64,000 nt of DNA from Hyperoodon ampullatus (Eukaryota; Chordata; Mammalia; Artiodactyla; Ziphiidae). The position numbers and the translations under genes were made by a program. The DNA is taken from contig OX457057.1 of assembly GCA_949752795.1 (NCBI GenBank), positions 162,603,980-162,667,979 on the forward strand, written 5' to 3'. A model generated the notes under the pieces. The model did no database searches, was not told where the DNA came from, and was given only the letters and a program-made list of their open reading frames with translations. This document shows positions 36,951 to 49,942 of this stretch, piece by piece (positions within the stretch are counted from its first letter, which is position 1; every line of letters starts with the position of its first letter).

Positions 36951-39259
36951 CTGGAAAAGAAAAAAAGAACATCATAAAAAACCCAAATTTAGGATCTTTC
37001 GCTAACCTGTAAAATTACTGATTTTTTTCTCACAAAAAATTAGTCTGCTTTAAAGATACATTACATTCTATCTCTACATAATTTGTTTCTTTATCTCTAA
37101 AGAGATATTATCAAGACACTAGGGAGACTTGGTCACTGTTAAGAATCTGCTTTAGTGTGACAGCTTATATCTTTATGCACATATAAAAAGTAATTTCCTC
37201 TGAGCTATGTTTAATATCTCTAAGTTCACTGAATATTTGCATCTCAGTGTATGAATCTACTTCTCTATGTCAGCAATATAGGAGTTAATATAATCCAGTG
37301 AAATTTTTTCATATTCTTGTGAACAAATTTTGCCTAGTGAACATGATTTGATGGTGTCTGCACAAAGGTCAAAGTTCAGTTCTGTGCAGATAAGATGATT
37401 CACTAGCCTGCAGCCAAAGGTCCATGAGAAGACTAAAAGCTGCTGCTAGGATAAAATAACATATATGCCTATGCTGATATAAAAATAGATCAGCTTCTCC
37501 TTGTTCTGGCAATATGACCTCACGAAGATCTTACTCTGGAATCCTAAATCTGTTCAAACTGACCTAACAAGCTTCAGATTTTGCAGATGATGTGGTATTC
37601 TCCAATTTAATTACTATACACTATATTAAGGTTACATTAAAAATTTTTATAGAGTGATATACATATATATGCATATATATATGCACATAAACACGCACAC
37701 ACAGATGATAGATATATACATATTATACCTTTATCACAACTGCTTCCCATCTCCACTTCAACTGACAGACATATAGGAATCCAGCTTCTCAGATAACATT
37801 AGATAATCTCAACATGGACAAGGGAAAGAAAAAACACATCTTAAAAAGAGTATTCTGTGTTATCTTCCAGATCTTAAAAAATAAGGAGTAAATCGTGACT
37901 CCGGAGACTGACATTTTGATTCCTGCTGTTCTCCCTTTAAAAGATAGATGCAGTTTAAACTTCCATTTCTGGCCTCCTGGCCCCTGGGATCCGTGCTACT
38001 TCCACTTAACAGAAAGCGTTTTTTCTCGCTCCCTCCCTGTGTCTTGCTCTTCCCCCTCCCTCTCTACAGCTTGCAGAGAGAGCAAGCGAGAAAGCAACAC
38101 ACAGGACTGCAGCTATTCAATCAATTGTTCCGACTGCACATCCTCATTAGTTACTTTCAGGCTATTAGCAGACGCCCAACCACTGCCTCCCCTCAGTTAC
38201 AGCAAATTTCACTGTATTACACTAATCTGCAGAAGAAAAAACATTTCCTGAAATTTATATTCATCTAGTGCCAAAAGGACACCATTTTACACAGACCCAG
38301 TAATACACACAAATCAATCCCTCCTATGAAAATCCAGTTGGGAGTTCTTACCCTATTACTATCTTTGCGTGCTGGACACTGATTTTCTTTCCGTGACTAA
38401 ACATTTCTTCACTGTGACATCCTGACCAGTAAGACATAAGCCAAATCGCAACATGCCTAATGACCGAGAGGTTGACAACACAGCGTCTTAAATGCCTGCA
38501 GTACCAGAAAGTTCCATGCTATTACTGTGTTTTAAAATTATGACCAATAACTGCCTCTCAACTTCTCTCTACCCATCTGTGGTTAAATGAGCCTTAATGT
38601 ACAAAGCCATTTTCAGAATTAGGCACACACGAATTCTACTGCACATTTCTAAAAAATGGTACTATAATTAAAATTCATAGGAATGGCACAAAGCACTGAA
38701 TTTAAACAAATCAGTTTGTCAGAGCACACTGAACAACAAGACCTTCAGACTCCAGGAAGATGACTTTAAAGGGTGATTATCTAAGTCAGGCAATTCTATA
38801 TGGGGGGCAGGCAGGTGGGGATAAGGGCTGGTGAAGGTATAAGGAGATCTCATCTTTTGTCTGATAATTACTGATCATTAGAAGATACATGAGATTGAAT
38901 ATTACAATATAATATATTTTAATCTCCGAATAATTGATGGAGAAACCATATTGGGAGAAAAATAAGTTCCATTAGCAAGGATAAAATGATCTAGTAAACA
39001 GTTTTCCTTAATTTGCAATGTTCTGGCTAAGGAAGAAAAAGAAACTTATCTCCTTACTGTCTTCCAAACATCTAATTTTAGTTTTCAGGCATATGAACTC
39101 ATTACATAAATATATTTCAGTGCTTTTAGCTATTTGAAATTATTTTGGCTATAATGAGCAACCACATTTCAAACCCTAACAATATGTTCTTTGTTGTACT
39201 TATCTTTAGATTCTCTTTCTGTATCATGAAAAAAAAAATCACAACTCTGATGTAGCTTA
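36951..39259 (-). other. RASAL2: RASAL2 intron (exon-proximal part), no further exon seen
   Basis: This is intron upstream, in gene direction, of the 36844-36950 exon. It contains an alternating TA/TG stretch near 37655-37700 and a GC-richer, pyrimidine-rich patch at about 37960-38200 with open frames on the plus strand but no homology I recognise. No plausible in-frame phase-1 first exon was found here. Confidence 0.6.
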
Positions 39260-39466
39260 AAGAATGTCACTGGGGGCTTCCCTGGTGGCGCAGTGGTTGA
39301 GAGTCTGCCTGCCGATGCAGGGGACACGGGTTCGTGCCCCGGTCCGGGAAGATCCCACATGCTGTGGAGCGGCTGGGCCCGTGAGCCATGGCCGCTGAGC
39401 CTGCGCGTCCGGAGCCTGTGCTCCGCAACGGGAGAGGCCACAACAGTGAGAGGCCCGTGTACCGCA

Positions 39467-39497
<31 letters not shown>

Positions 39498-39506
39498 GTC
39501 ACTGGG
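39260..39506 (+). repeat. CHR SINE (short form), 15-bp TSD
   Basis: Near-consensus body (39275-39464) with an A tail of about 28. The TSD aagaatgtcactggg / aaggatgtcactggg lies at 39260-39274 and 39492-39506, with one mismatch. Confidence 0.95.
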
Positions 39507-40780
39507 TTCAAAAAGAAGAAATTAAATTATTTTTGAAGTTTGAACAATTGCCATTAAAGAGGGAAAAGCAAGGAAACAAAATAAGCTAAATCAACTAATG
39601 ATAAGAGGAGGAAGTCTACACTTCTTGACTTTCCCAGCCCTCACATCAGTGCAACTTATCTGCTGATGTCTTTGAATATTAGGGTTGCTTAGTTTTCAGA
39701 AGATTCATAACTATTTGAAAGCTGAGAGAAGAACATATACCCAAAGAACTAATGACCACTTAGAAACAGGGGAGCAGCATCAGGAAGAGCAGAATTAACA
39801 ACTTGCTGGATTAGTCACAGGCTGGCCTGCATGTTAAACTCGTCCAGCTACCTTTGACTTTAAAGCTCCAAGCAAAAAGTAAAGCTGCTGCTATGCTCTT
39901 AAAGCTACATTTCTGCTGATTTGGATGGAAAATCTATACCAGTCCCAGTAGACCAAAATTAGACAGCTCTCTACCCTACCCGTCCCATGCTACATACTAC
40001 TGCATTATTTTCACTTGCTGTAAAAATTAATATTCCTTTCATAGTCACAATATTAAATTACAGTCATTTTAAAATATGCTCTCTCTCTAAGACAAGAGGC
40101 ATATGATATTGTTTCAGTAGATAAAGGTCTAAAACTAATTTGTTCACTTTCTCACCCTCTAAAAATAATATTTTTCATTTTCAGATTGAAAGGCAAAAAA
40201 AGTTATAAAAAGCCCAGTTAAGTTTTAAATTTATCTCTTCATTTCCTTTGCCATTGGGTATGAACTGAGATGAGGTGACAACTTATAATAATGAGAGATA
40301 ACCTCCAATACAGCTCCACATAGGATGATGTATTGAACAAAGAGAACATCTGGGTGCTTTTCTTAGCAGCTCTACCAACTATCTGTGTGATTACGTGTAA
40401 GCCATTTCAACCTTTCCTGCTCTGGTCTGCATTAATAAACTGGGTTATTCAGACCAACCAGAGATGAAGACAAGATAAATGGGTTTATATGCTTTGACCC
40501 AAAATTAGCTTTTTGGAAGAATGGGACTCTCTAAATCCAAAATACATTATTACAATGTCATTTCCTCAAAATACACGTTTTCTTCTATGTCAGTGTGCTT
40601 TCTTTTAAAAGTGTGGCAAAGTAATTGACAACTAGATAATTATAAGGGCAAAGGCACTTTTGGTGGAAGATGTGCCTATTTGACAAACAGAACTCAATTC
40701 TGCCTTTCAGACCTAATAGTGTGTTCATGGCCTTTAGTTTACTTATAATGAAGTCAGTGTAACAAATGGTGTTTCAGGGA
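39507..40780. other. RASAL2 intron without recognised feature
   Basis: No exon or named repeat was recognised. Confidence 0.45.
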
Positions 40781-41135
40781 GGGAAAAAGAATAGGACAGA
40801 GAAAGGGAGATGAGTAGGAACAATAATTTCACTACAGTAACTATAGTGAATAGGTAGATAGATGCATTGAGAAGGTGAGTGAGAGCCAATACTTAAGGAA
40901 GTGAAGAGGTCAGGCTTGTAGATTTATCAGGGAGGGAGACTGCAGACAGAGGGAGAACAATACAGAGCTTCTAGGGTAAAGTGCAGCTGGGAGGCCAGTG
41001 GGGCTGCTGTCAGTAAGTGGGGACAAATAATAGCTGAAGGCCTAAGAGGAATTAGGGCAGGCGTGCTCAGATCATGTAGGCTTTGTAGGCCTACACATAA
41101 GGACTTGGCTTTTTACTCTGAAAGAAAAACCACCT
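40781..41135 (+). repeat. Old mid-repetitive element (copy of the 11280-11740 unit)
   Basis: Shares 'gatcatgtaggctttgtagg' and 'ggctttttactctga' with the unit at 11280-11740 in the same order. Confidence 0.5.
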
Positions 41136-43374
41136 GGTGAAACGCACTTCATCCAAAGGTACAAGTCACAAAGAAATACTATGGAGAGACACTTATTGGC
41201 ACTTTCTTAATTTTTTTTTTCCTTAGGATTTCGAATAATGAATGTGATTGAAATGATTCTAGAATATTATCATGTTTGGAAAGAGAGTAAGGAAAATGCT
41301 TATATTAACTGAGGGTTAGGTTCTAAAAGCCTCTACAAATAAATGAGAAAAGTATCTATTATGTAATATCATTATGATAAAATATCTATAAATATCAACT
41401 ATATTTACTTTTTGTTCAGTCACATTTAACCAAATTTCATATACTGTCATGTCATACATGCATATACTTAACATAAACAACATAGCTAAAACTGTCATGA
41501 ATTCTGATAATGTCTATTACTTAGAGTAAGTTACAATGTTTTTTTTTTTTTTAAGTAGAGGAGATGATTCAAAAATACGTTTTTTTAGGAGAAAAAGATG
41601 TACTTCAAAATTATTTAAGTACCTCTTTTGTGAATAATTTGTCTAAGGCAGAAATATTTTTCTATTTTTATGATAATTTGAATTAATGTTAAATGTTTGT
41701 TATGTGCTAACCACTGGGTCTAGTATCTCTCTTACTTAGTTCTTGTGGTAGCCCCTGAGGTAGTAGCAATTTATTACTCTCTTAGATGAAGGTGGAGGCA
41801 AAATCTAAAGAAGAGAATAACCTTACCAATGCGAAAGTAATTTCAGAAAATTCAAAACAAACGATAAACAGACTGAAGAAAGATATTTATAAAGTTTCGA
41901 TTTGGTGGACAATGATGTAAGGAACCAAAATATCCTTCTTACAGCAAAATTCTCTAGTTATGACAGACCAGAAAAACATTACATGTTCACAGATGCAGTC
42001 AGTTGGCATATACAGTATGTCTAAATACTTCACATTAATAGCAATCCAAGCCAATTCCTAGTAGTTTTGTGTACAGAATTATAAAACATGAATGAATGTG
42101 AATGCTCTGTCAATTATAATTATTCACAGGCCCCATTAATATTTTTGACATTATATTTAGGAAACAAGTGCTCTATTGTTATCAAAAGGAAATTCTTTAG
42201 TTCACTTCAAAAGCCTTTTCAAAAATCAAAAACATTTCAATAAAGCATGATAGAAAATTAAATACACACCAAAATGTTTGTTCACCCATTCAAGTCACTG
42301 GAATTTCAATGTGTATAGTGTTGCTGTGAATGAATCCACTTCGCTATCATCTATTTTCCCTTATATTGCATAAATGATGACAAAATAGGATAAGTCCATG
42401 GCTCAAGTTATTAATGAATGAGTTAATAAGCAAATAACTTATTTCTCCATGCTGTGAAATCTAAATTAGGAGAATGCTTCTTCCACAGGAGGCACAGAAG
42501 ACACTTAAGGAACAGAATAGGAAGGAAGGAATAGTATTAGGAAATGGGTTTGTACCTCTTTAGCAAGAGGGCCTTTAATAACAAATGGCAAACATGAAAG
42601 AAAAAAAAAGCCTTCATGACGTTTCATACTTTTTGTTGGAGGATTCCTTAAAGGTAATGAGAGCTTAAAGATGAAGGAAGAGAAGAATTTTATAAAGGAA
42701 AAGTGACAAGAGCAAAGAGAAGAAAATTACATCCTGCATTTATATAGTTGCTAACAACATAGCACCTGGGTGTTTTATAGACTTCACCACCTGATTTTCA
42801 GTAGGACATTTTCTGCTGTATCTCACTTTTACTGCTGTAAAGCTGAGGCACTGACAGTCACTACCATTCAGCTCCTCTGAAGTACAAATCCCAAGAGCCG
42901 CTTTAATTCATCCAATTTGTATCACTTAGACTGCAGTACTTCACTCAAACAAGCAGTCCTTTCAAGTTTGCATGTCCTAGACACATTTCAATACGTACAA
43001 ATTGGTGCTAAGTACAGAAATGTGGTGAATTCTCAGAAAGTAAAGGCATCTAGTCTCCCCCACCTTTTCTTTACTTCAACAAATTTATTCCCTATTATTA
43101 TTTTTTAAAAATTCTTCTTGTTAATATAGTAGGAGAACAGATTTCTCTCTGGTCAAGCAAGTATTCCATTTCTTCAACTTAGGGTTTCACATGATTATAC
43201 TGGATGAGATGATAGAGAACACTTTTCACTGTCAACTGGAGTGACAGAGTTTAGAGATATTTATATGGTTATCTTAATTTTCAAATACAAAGCGTATCTA
43301 TGGTTCTTAGTGATAACAACCAGGGATCTTAGTAGTAATAATAAAAGTATAACAAGGATAACTACAACACCAAA
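41136..43374. other. RASAL2 intron, MIR-like relic at 41690-41800
   Basis: 'gttatgtgctaaccactggg' and 'tctcttagatgaaggtggag' at 41690-41800 look like a reversed MIR. The remainder is unique AT-rich sequence with a T12 run at about 41540. Confidence 0.4.
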
Positions 43375-43384
43375 CTAACATTTT

Positions 43385-43605
43385 TATTCCTTATTACATG
43401 CTAAGTGTCTTATATTAATTTCTCTTCAATCCTCACAATTCTCTGGAATTGGAATTATCACCCCCATTTTACAGATGAGGAAGCAAGATGTTCTATTACT
43501 CTGCCCATGTTTGCAGGGTTGGTAAAGGGCAGAATCAGAATTAGAACCCATGCAATCTGAATCTAGAGGCTATACTTTTAATCACCATGCATGCTATCCT
43601 GTTCT
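43385..43605 (-). repeat. MIR SINE, minus strand
   Basis: 'cccattttacagatgaggaa', 'gaattagaacccatgcaatc' and 'cttttaatcaccatgcatgc' in reversed MIR order. Confidence 0.85.
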
Positions 43606-43969
43606 CCTTGTATTTTGTATAATGGATTGTAATGAAGAAAAATAAGGTAAACAATCATGGAGACTTCAATTTTCTTACTTCTTCCTAAAAATAATTCAAA
43701 GAACTTTAACAAGTGCACATGATTCTTCATATTTTAAAGAGAATTAAATCATACTCTTTGGGGATAATTTACTGCAAACAAAACCCCATCAAAGAAAACT
43801 CTCAATCCTGGAATGCTAATGCTAATAAGAACATTCTAATCAAGAAACAAAGAGGGGTAGGGCAATATGGTAAAGAAGGAAAGTTACTTGCTTAACGTAA
43901 TGGTGAAAAAATTTGAACAAAATAGGAATTAAGCTATAAAGAATATCTACCACTGATTCCTTGAATTAA

Positions 43970-44350
43970 AAAGTGACAAAAAGCCCTCCAAAAAATAACC
44001 CACCCTTAGGGGGATGGATGAATAAGCAGAGCCCAAAGGTTTTTAGGGCAGTGAAAATATTATGTATGATACTGTAAGGGTGGGTACATGTCATTACACA
44101 TTTGTCCAAACCCACAAAATATACAACATTAAGAATGAGTCCTACTGTACTATGTACTTGGGGTAATTATGATGTGTTAGTGTAGGTTCATTGACTGTAA
44201 CAAATGTATTACTCTGGTGGGGGTACTGATAATGGGGGGAGACTATGCATTTGTGGGGACAAGGGTACACAGGAAAATCTCTGTAACTTTCTCTTAATTT
44301 TGCTGTGAACCTAAAACTGCTCTAAAAGAACAGTCTTAAAAAAAAAAGAA
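43970..44350 (+). mobile_element. Old L1 3' UTR fragment
   Basis: 'ggtacatgtcattacacatt', 'gttagtgtaggttcattgac', 'ttgctgtgaacctaaaactg' and a terminal A-rich run are typical of an L1M-type 3' UTR. 43606-43969 holds nothing recognised. Confidence 0.8.
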
Positions 44351-44980
44351 AACCTGCCCTTCTATCCTCATAAAGCAATCTTCAGTACACCTAAGTGGAA
44401 AGATAACTACTTAGGCCAATTCTATGAGACAAAAATAGATAAAAAACATTGGTCAACATAAAGTTACTGTTTTGAACATTTTAATCTAGTTATTTATAAG
44501 ATTTTCTTAATCTCATAGCTTCATTTTGGTGAATAATATTTTGTCTTCAACTCTGGAAGACAATAGGTCTTCTAATTTACAGAGATGCTCTAAAACCTTT
44601 ATCTAAACTTTTTCTATAACTGACTTTATTAGTATGTTTCAAATATAATTCTGGGTAAATCTGATTTATTCATACCATAATTTCACTGTTCATCTCTAAA
44701 ATCTTTTTTCAAAAGATCTGATCCTTGATTATGCCAGGGTCTTTTAAGACTAATTTGGGTTTTATTCCAAAACAGACATTAATAGAAAGCATTGAAAGTA
44801 TTGAAAACATAGAAATATTTAAGCCTCTAATAAAGATGAGAACCTAGTCATTTACTGAGGACCAAATATGCATGCGGCGCTGCACAAAAAACAAAAAATC
44901 TTTACAGTGGACCTCACTTACTAGTGAAAGTAGCAGAAATGGGAGGAGCCTATAATGTTGATTGGTACCCCTTTAGCCAC
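44351..44980. other. RASAL2 intron without recognised feature
   Basis: Unique AT-rich sequence. Confidence 0.45.
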
Positions 44981-45600
44981 CAAACACTGTCAAGTCTCTC
45001 TTTGAACGTTGACTTCATTTTGTTTTCTTTATTTCCACTACCATATATCACTCTAGTCCAGGATTTTTTATTTTCTCATGTAGGCAGGACCCTCCTAACT
45101 AATCTCACTGACTCCTGTCTCTCTCTGCTTAAAGCTATCCTGCTCACCATTACCAGATTAATCTCCCTCAAACAGTACTTTCTTAATGTAATTACCTTCC
45201 CAGAAATCTTAAAGATAGACAATCAGGCATTGAAAAAATATCACCTAGCCCTCACCTTACAGAGTCACTCTTTTCTGCCAACACTTTCCAACAAATTGCC
45301 TTAGTCAGATGATCTCTGATCTTAAACGGGCCATATTAATTCCTGTGTCTGTCTTTGCTAATGGTTTTCACCTATCTGCCAAATCTTAGGTAACCTTCAA
45401 TACCAATTTCAATTCATCTGCTTCCATAAAACCAGGCCTAATTATTCACATTTCTTTGATTTCCAAGTAATATATTTGTATAAGTTCACATTACTTGATT
45501 ATATGTTCTCTAGTTTTGGGTGCCAAACTACGTGGATTCAGGTCTTGCACTGCAAGATTTGAACAGTGGTGATCCTGTCTAAATTATCAAATAAAATAAA
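44981..45600 (+). repeat. L2-type fragment
   Basis: 'actcctgtctctctctgctt', 'accttcaataccaatttcaa' and 'tgcttccataaaaccaggcc' fit diverged L2. The 126-codon open frame from 44924 lies mostly in this element. Confidence 0.5.
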
Positions 45601-46590
45601 TTTTAATAAATAGAATTCTCTGAATTTTAAGTATTTCTCCCACAATGTTTCCATAAACCATTTGCATCCATTCTTGCTTGTCTTGCAGGGACTACTGAAA
45701 CAGAATAAAAGATAATTGGTAACAAATAAATTTTAACTAAACAACTGAAAAATAGCTCAGCATAGTCTGGTCACCTTTTTTCTCCTTTAATAAACACATG
45801 TGATCGTATAGAACTGCCATTTTTTTGTATGTTAAAATGGAAAAATATCAGCAATTTCATATGGTTCAACTTAATTCATAATAAGATTATTAATACATTT
45901 TCTAGCTATTTCTAATTCACATATGGCATTAAAGTATATCACTAATCAAGTTTAAGAATCACTCTCATTTTATATCTATTAACTTGAATCTTCCACTATA
46001 ACTGAGATTTTGATAAAGAAGTTTCATGGGAGATTAAGTTTTTCCTTCTATGCATCATTCTATTTAAAGATTCACAAATTTTCAGGTTTTATTAAGAAGC
46101 ACACTTAAACATAACTTAATCAGGTTTCCGTCTTGATATTTTCTTATTAATTTCCATTTTCTTGAGATATCTGTTCACCTTGATTTCCTTTAGTTTTTTA
46201 CTTGCATATCCCTATAAGGAAAAATTTTGAAAGAGTTTCCTTTTTTTTTTTCTTTTCTAAGGATATCCCCTCAACAAAGGATGTAATACTTAAAAACTCT
46301 AAGGTAACAATGACCACCTGTGGGGCTCAATATGAATTGCCATGCTTAGGTTTTAGCATGGTTCTTAGCATTTTTTTTCCAATTTAGATACCATTTATTC
46401 ACTTGCAATGAAAAACTGAACTAGCACTGAATGTAAACATTAATGCAAGTGTGATCCAGCATTTATTCTTTTTCAGAAGTCAAGCTATATGAGAAATCAA
46501 ACCACAATCGGTGGTAGATTTTAAATTATTGATTCAATTTCTTTAATGGTTATAGGTAGCAGCCCTACTTACATTTTTTAATTCCTACTA
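45601..46590. other. RASAL2 intron without recognised feature
   Basis: AT-rich, no named repeat. Confidence 0.45.
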
Positions 46591-46758
46591 TAGCCAATTT
46601 TAATAAGTTATATCTTTCTTTAAAATGTCCATTTTCTTCAATTTTCTATTTCTTCAATAGTCTATTTTTTAAGTCTCTGATTTTCTGTAATTGTGTCCTT
46701 TTTCCCATTTCTAACATTGTTTATTTGTGGTTTCTCTTCTGTCTTGGTGAAATCTTGA

Positions 46759-46982
46759 CAGTTTTATCAATTTTTTTTTTGTGGTATGTGGGCCTTTCAC
46801 TGTTGTGGCCTCTCCCGTTGCGGAGCAAAGGCTCTGGATGTGCAGGCTCAGCGGTCATGGCTCACGGGGCCTAGCCGCTTTGCGGCATGTGGGATCTTCC
46901 CAGACCGGGGCACGAACCCATGTCCCATGCATGAGCAGGCGGACTCTCAACCACTGTGCCACCAGGGAAGCCCAGTTTTATC
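46759..46982 (-). repeat. CHR SINE (short form), minus strand, 10-bp TSD
   Basis: The TSD cagttttatc lies at 46759-46768 and 46973-46982. The body carries more substitutions than most, and the poly-T is only 10. Confidence 0.92.
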
Positions 46983-47403
46983 TTTTCATTGGACTTCTTT
47001 AAGAAACAACTCTTAGCTTTATTGATACTATTATGTTTAATTTCTGTCTTCCATTCATTATCATCTGCTGTTATCTTCATTATTTCTTTCCCTAAACTTT
47101 CTTTGGGTCTATTCTTTTTTTTTCTGCCTTGTTGAGCTGAATGCTTAACTGGCTCATTTAATTTTATCCTTTTCAATATAAAAGATTAGGGCTGTAAGTT
47201 TCACTTAGTAACTATTTTAGCAATATTTTACAAGTTTTCATATGTACTATTTTCAGGATGTTTAGTTCTAAATATTTTATAATTTCCATCGTTATCTTTT
47301 TCTTTGACTAAAGAGTTATAATAAGTAACTTTAAAAGTTTCCAAAAAGAAAAATTTTAAGAGTAAATTTTTTGGTACTAATTTCTGACTTAGTTCATTAG
47401 ATC

Positions 47404-47772
47404 AAGAGAATATGTTTGGGGGACTTCCCTGGTGGTCCAGTGGTTAAGAATCCACCTTCCAATGCAAGGGACACGGGTTCGATCCCTGGTCGGGGAACTA
47501 AGATCCCACATGCCGTGGGGCAACTAAGCCTGCCCACCTCAACTACTGAGCCTGTGCACCACAATTAGAGAGCCCACGTGCTCTGGAGCCCCTGCGCCAC
47601 ACCTAGAGAGAAGCCTGTGCACCGAAAAGAAGAGCCTGTGTGCCTCAACAAAAGACCACGCATGCCACAACTAAGACCTGACACAGTCAAATAAAGGAAG
47701 GAAGGAAGGAAGGAAGGAAGAAAGAAAGAAAAAAGAAAGAAAGAAAGATTAAAAAAAAAGAGAATATGTTTG
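47404..47772 (+). repeat. Long-form CHR SINE with (GGAA)n tail, 15-bp TSD
   Basis: The TSD aagagaatatgtttg lies at 47404-47418 and 47758-47772. The head 'acttccctggtggtccagtg' leads to a diverged long body. The A-rich tail has become a ggaa/gaaa microsatellite (about 47694-47748). Confidence 0.94.
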
Positions 47773-48194
47773 TATGATGTAAAGAATTTGATTTGTTGAT
47801 TTGTTTATGCCCCAATCCACTGTCAGTTTTCATAAAGATTCCATATGTACTTGAGAAGACTATATAAGTTGGATTCAGGATTCTATACATGTTCATTAAC
47901 TCAAGCTAATTTTGTTTTTTATATCTTCTATACCCTTACTAATTTTTGTAAATAGGATCGTAGATTTATCAATTTTTCCTTATACTTCTGTCAATTTTTC
48001 CTTATAAATTTTAAGGCTCTGTTATTGAGTGCATGTAAGATTGTTATAATTTTCTAGTGATTTTTATATGCTATCATTACATAGGGACCTCCTTTATTTC
48101 TAGTAACACTTTCTGACATAAAGATACATTTGATTTCATTTTCAATGGCTATGGTAGCTTTCTTTTAATTAGTATTTGCCTGATATATCTTCTC

Positions 48195-48323
48195 CCAAAA
48201 CTTTTACTCTTTTTTTTTTGAGGAAATAAATATTTTAAAATTTTATTTATTTATTTATTTATTGAAGTATAGCTGATTTACAATATCATGTAAGTTTCAG
48301 GTATACGGCACAGTGATTCAGTT

Positions 48324-48354
<31 letters not shown>

Positions 48355-48715
48355 GTTTTTAAAAATTATTTTCCCTTCTAGATTATTACATAATATTCTT
48401 TTTTTTTTTTTTGCAGTATGCGGGCCTCTCACTGTTGTGGCCTCTCCCGTTGCAGAGCACAGGCTCCGGACGCGCAGGCTCAGCGGCCATGGCTCACGGG
48501 CCTAGCCGCTCCGCGGCATGTGGGATCTTCCCAGACCAGGGCACGAACCCGTGTCCCCTGCACTGGCAGGCGGACTCTCAACCACTGCGCCACCAGGGAA
48601 GCCCTATTACATAATATTGAGTAGTCCTTGTTGGTTACCTATTTTATACACAGTAGTGTGTATATGTTAATCCCAGCCCCTAATTTATCCCTCTCCCACC
48701 ACCAAAACTTTTACT
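48195..48715 (-). mobile_element. L1 3' UTR insertion, minus strand, 14-bp TSD
   Basis: The TSD ccaaaacttttact lies at 48195-48208 and 48702-48715. The body (48209-48701) is reversed L1 3' UTR only ('ttgaagtatagctgatttac', 'taatcccagcccctaattta'), itself split by a SINE. A (TA)n run lies at about 48333-48352. Confidence 0.93.
48384..48618 (-). repeat. CHR SINE (short form), minus strand, 14-bp TSD
   Basis: The TSD tattacataatatt lies at 48384-48397 and 48605-48618, inside the L1 3' UTR. The body is close to consensus. Confidence 0.95.
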
Positions 48716-48734
48716 TTTAACCCTCTTGGGTCCT

Positions 48735-48870
48735 TGTGTGTGTCTCTTTTTTTGGCCACACCACATGGCATGGGATCTTAGTTCCCCGGCCAGGGATGGA
48801 ACCTGTGCCCCCTTCAGGGGAAGTGCAAAGTCTTAACCACTGGATCATAGGGAAGTCCCGCTTATGTCTC
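48735..48870 (-). repeat. Older tRNA-Glu SINE, minus strand
   Basis: 'tttttttggccacaccacat' to 'tggatcatagggaagtcccg' is a reversed CHR-related SINE of the older, short-tailed type. A weak TSD (tgtctctct at about 48740 and 48866) is possible. Confidence 0.75.
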
Positions 48871-49654
48871 TCTTATTCACAGCATTTAAAAAAATTAAGT
48901 CTAACATACTTTACCTTTTTAACATTTTTATACATTGTGTTTTCTGATATAGTTGGATTTTATTTTTACCATCTTATTGTGTTTTCTGTTTACTTTATTT
49001 CTATGCTTTTTTTCCTGATTTTCTGTCTTTTCTCAGATTGATCAAGTTTTAAAAATTCATTTTCTCCTCTACTGTTTTTGAAATTATGCACTCTATTTTT
49101 ATTCTTTTAATAGTTGTCCTTAACATTTTAACATGTGTACCTAAAGCCTAAAGCTAATCCTCATTTCTATCCTTCTCTTGAATAATTCAGTGATCTTAAA
49201 ATGTTTCAATTCCAATTACCCCCTTCCTATCTCTGACATATTATTGTTGTCCACTATTTCTGTTTTACCTTATCAGAACTGTGGTTATGAATTCTCAGGG
49301 GATTTTTATCTTCCTCCATCCCCCATCAGTCCAGTCTAAGCTAAATAAGATTTGTCAATTTTGTCAGTGAGCAGATTTTTAAATTTCCACTTTCACTCTA
49401 CAAGGAACCCCATCCTATGGGGAACAATGGGGTGGGGCTTTCGGTTCTAATTCCTCTCTTTGTTTGGTCCCTAAATCTATCTCCTATCTTGTGGCCATTA
49501 AAACTTAACTTTTTGGAATTCTGAGACAGGCAAATGTCCCCAGGGCAATTCACTACCTGGATTTTTAGTTGTTTTCTTTTGTTCTCTTCCTGGGAATTTC
49601 CTTTCCATCCTGAGAGGAGAGTTCAGCCATTTAGTTTTAAATGTTTCTTTCAAA

Positions 49655-49942
49655 AGACTCCAGGACACAGAGAACAGACCTGTGGTTGCCAAGGGGGAGA
49701 GGTTTGGGGGAGTGATGGAGTGGGAGGTTGGGGTTAGCAGATGTAAGCTATTACATACAGAAAGGATAAACAACAAGGTCCTACTGTATAGCAGAGAACT
49801 ATATTCAATATCCTGTGATAAACCATAATGGAAAAGAATATTAAAAAATGTATATATATGTCTAACTGAATCACTTTGCTGTACAGCAGAAATTAACACA
49901 ACATTGTAAATCAACTATACTTCAATTAAAAAAATAAAATTT
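49655..49942 (+). mobile_element. 5'-truncated L1 3' UTR
   Basis: 'ggacacagagaacagacctg', 'gcagagaactatattcaata' and 'tttgctgtacagcagaaatt' followed by an A-rich end make an L1 3' UTR of about 280 bp. Confidence 0.85.

Larger units (their letters stand above)
46591..49320 (-). mobile_element. Old L1 ORF2 region, minus strand, hosting several insertions
   Basis: Reversed ORF2 wording ('ttagctttattgatactatt', 'ttgagctgaatgcttaactg', 'ctatggtagctttcttttaa') continues across 46591-48208 and 48716 to about 49300, interrupted by three separate SINE insertions and one L1 3' end that itself carries a SINE. Confidence 0.75.

Noticed and set aside
37895..38268. Plus-strand open frames of 118 and 106 codons near a GC-richer patch
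   Set aside because: Two overlapping frames are equally open, no domain or splice signal supports either, and RASAL2 runs on the other strand.
39275..39340. tRNA gene-like A and B boxes in SINE heads
   Set aside because: These are tRNA-Glu-derived promoters of SINEs, not functional tRNA genes; no cloverleaf 3' half follows.
47694..47748. Regularly spaced short repeats resembling an array
   Set aside because: It is a ggaa/gaaa microsatellite grown from a SINE tail, with no spacers; not a CRISPR.
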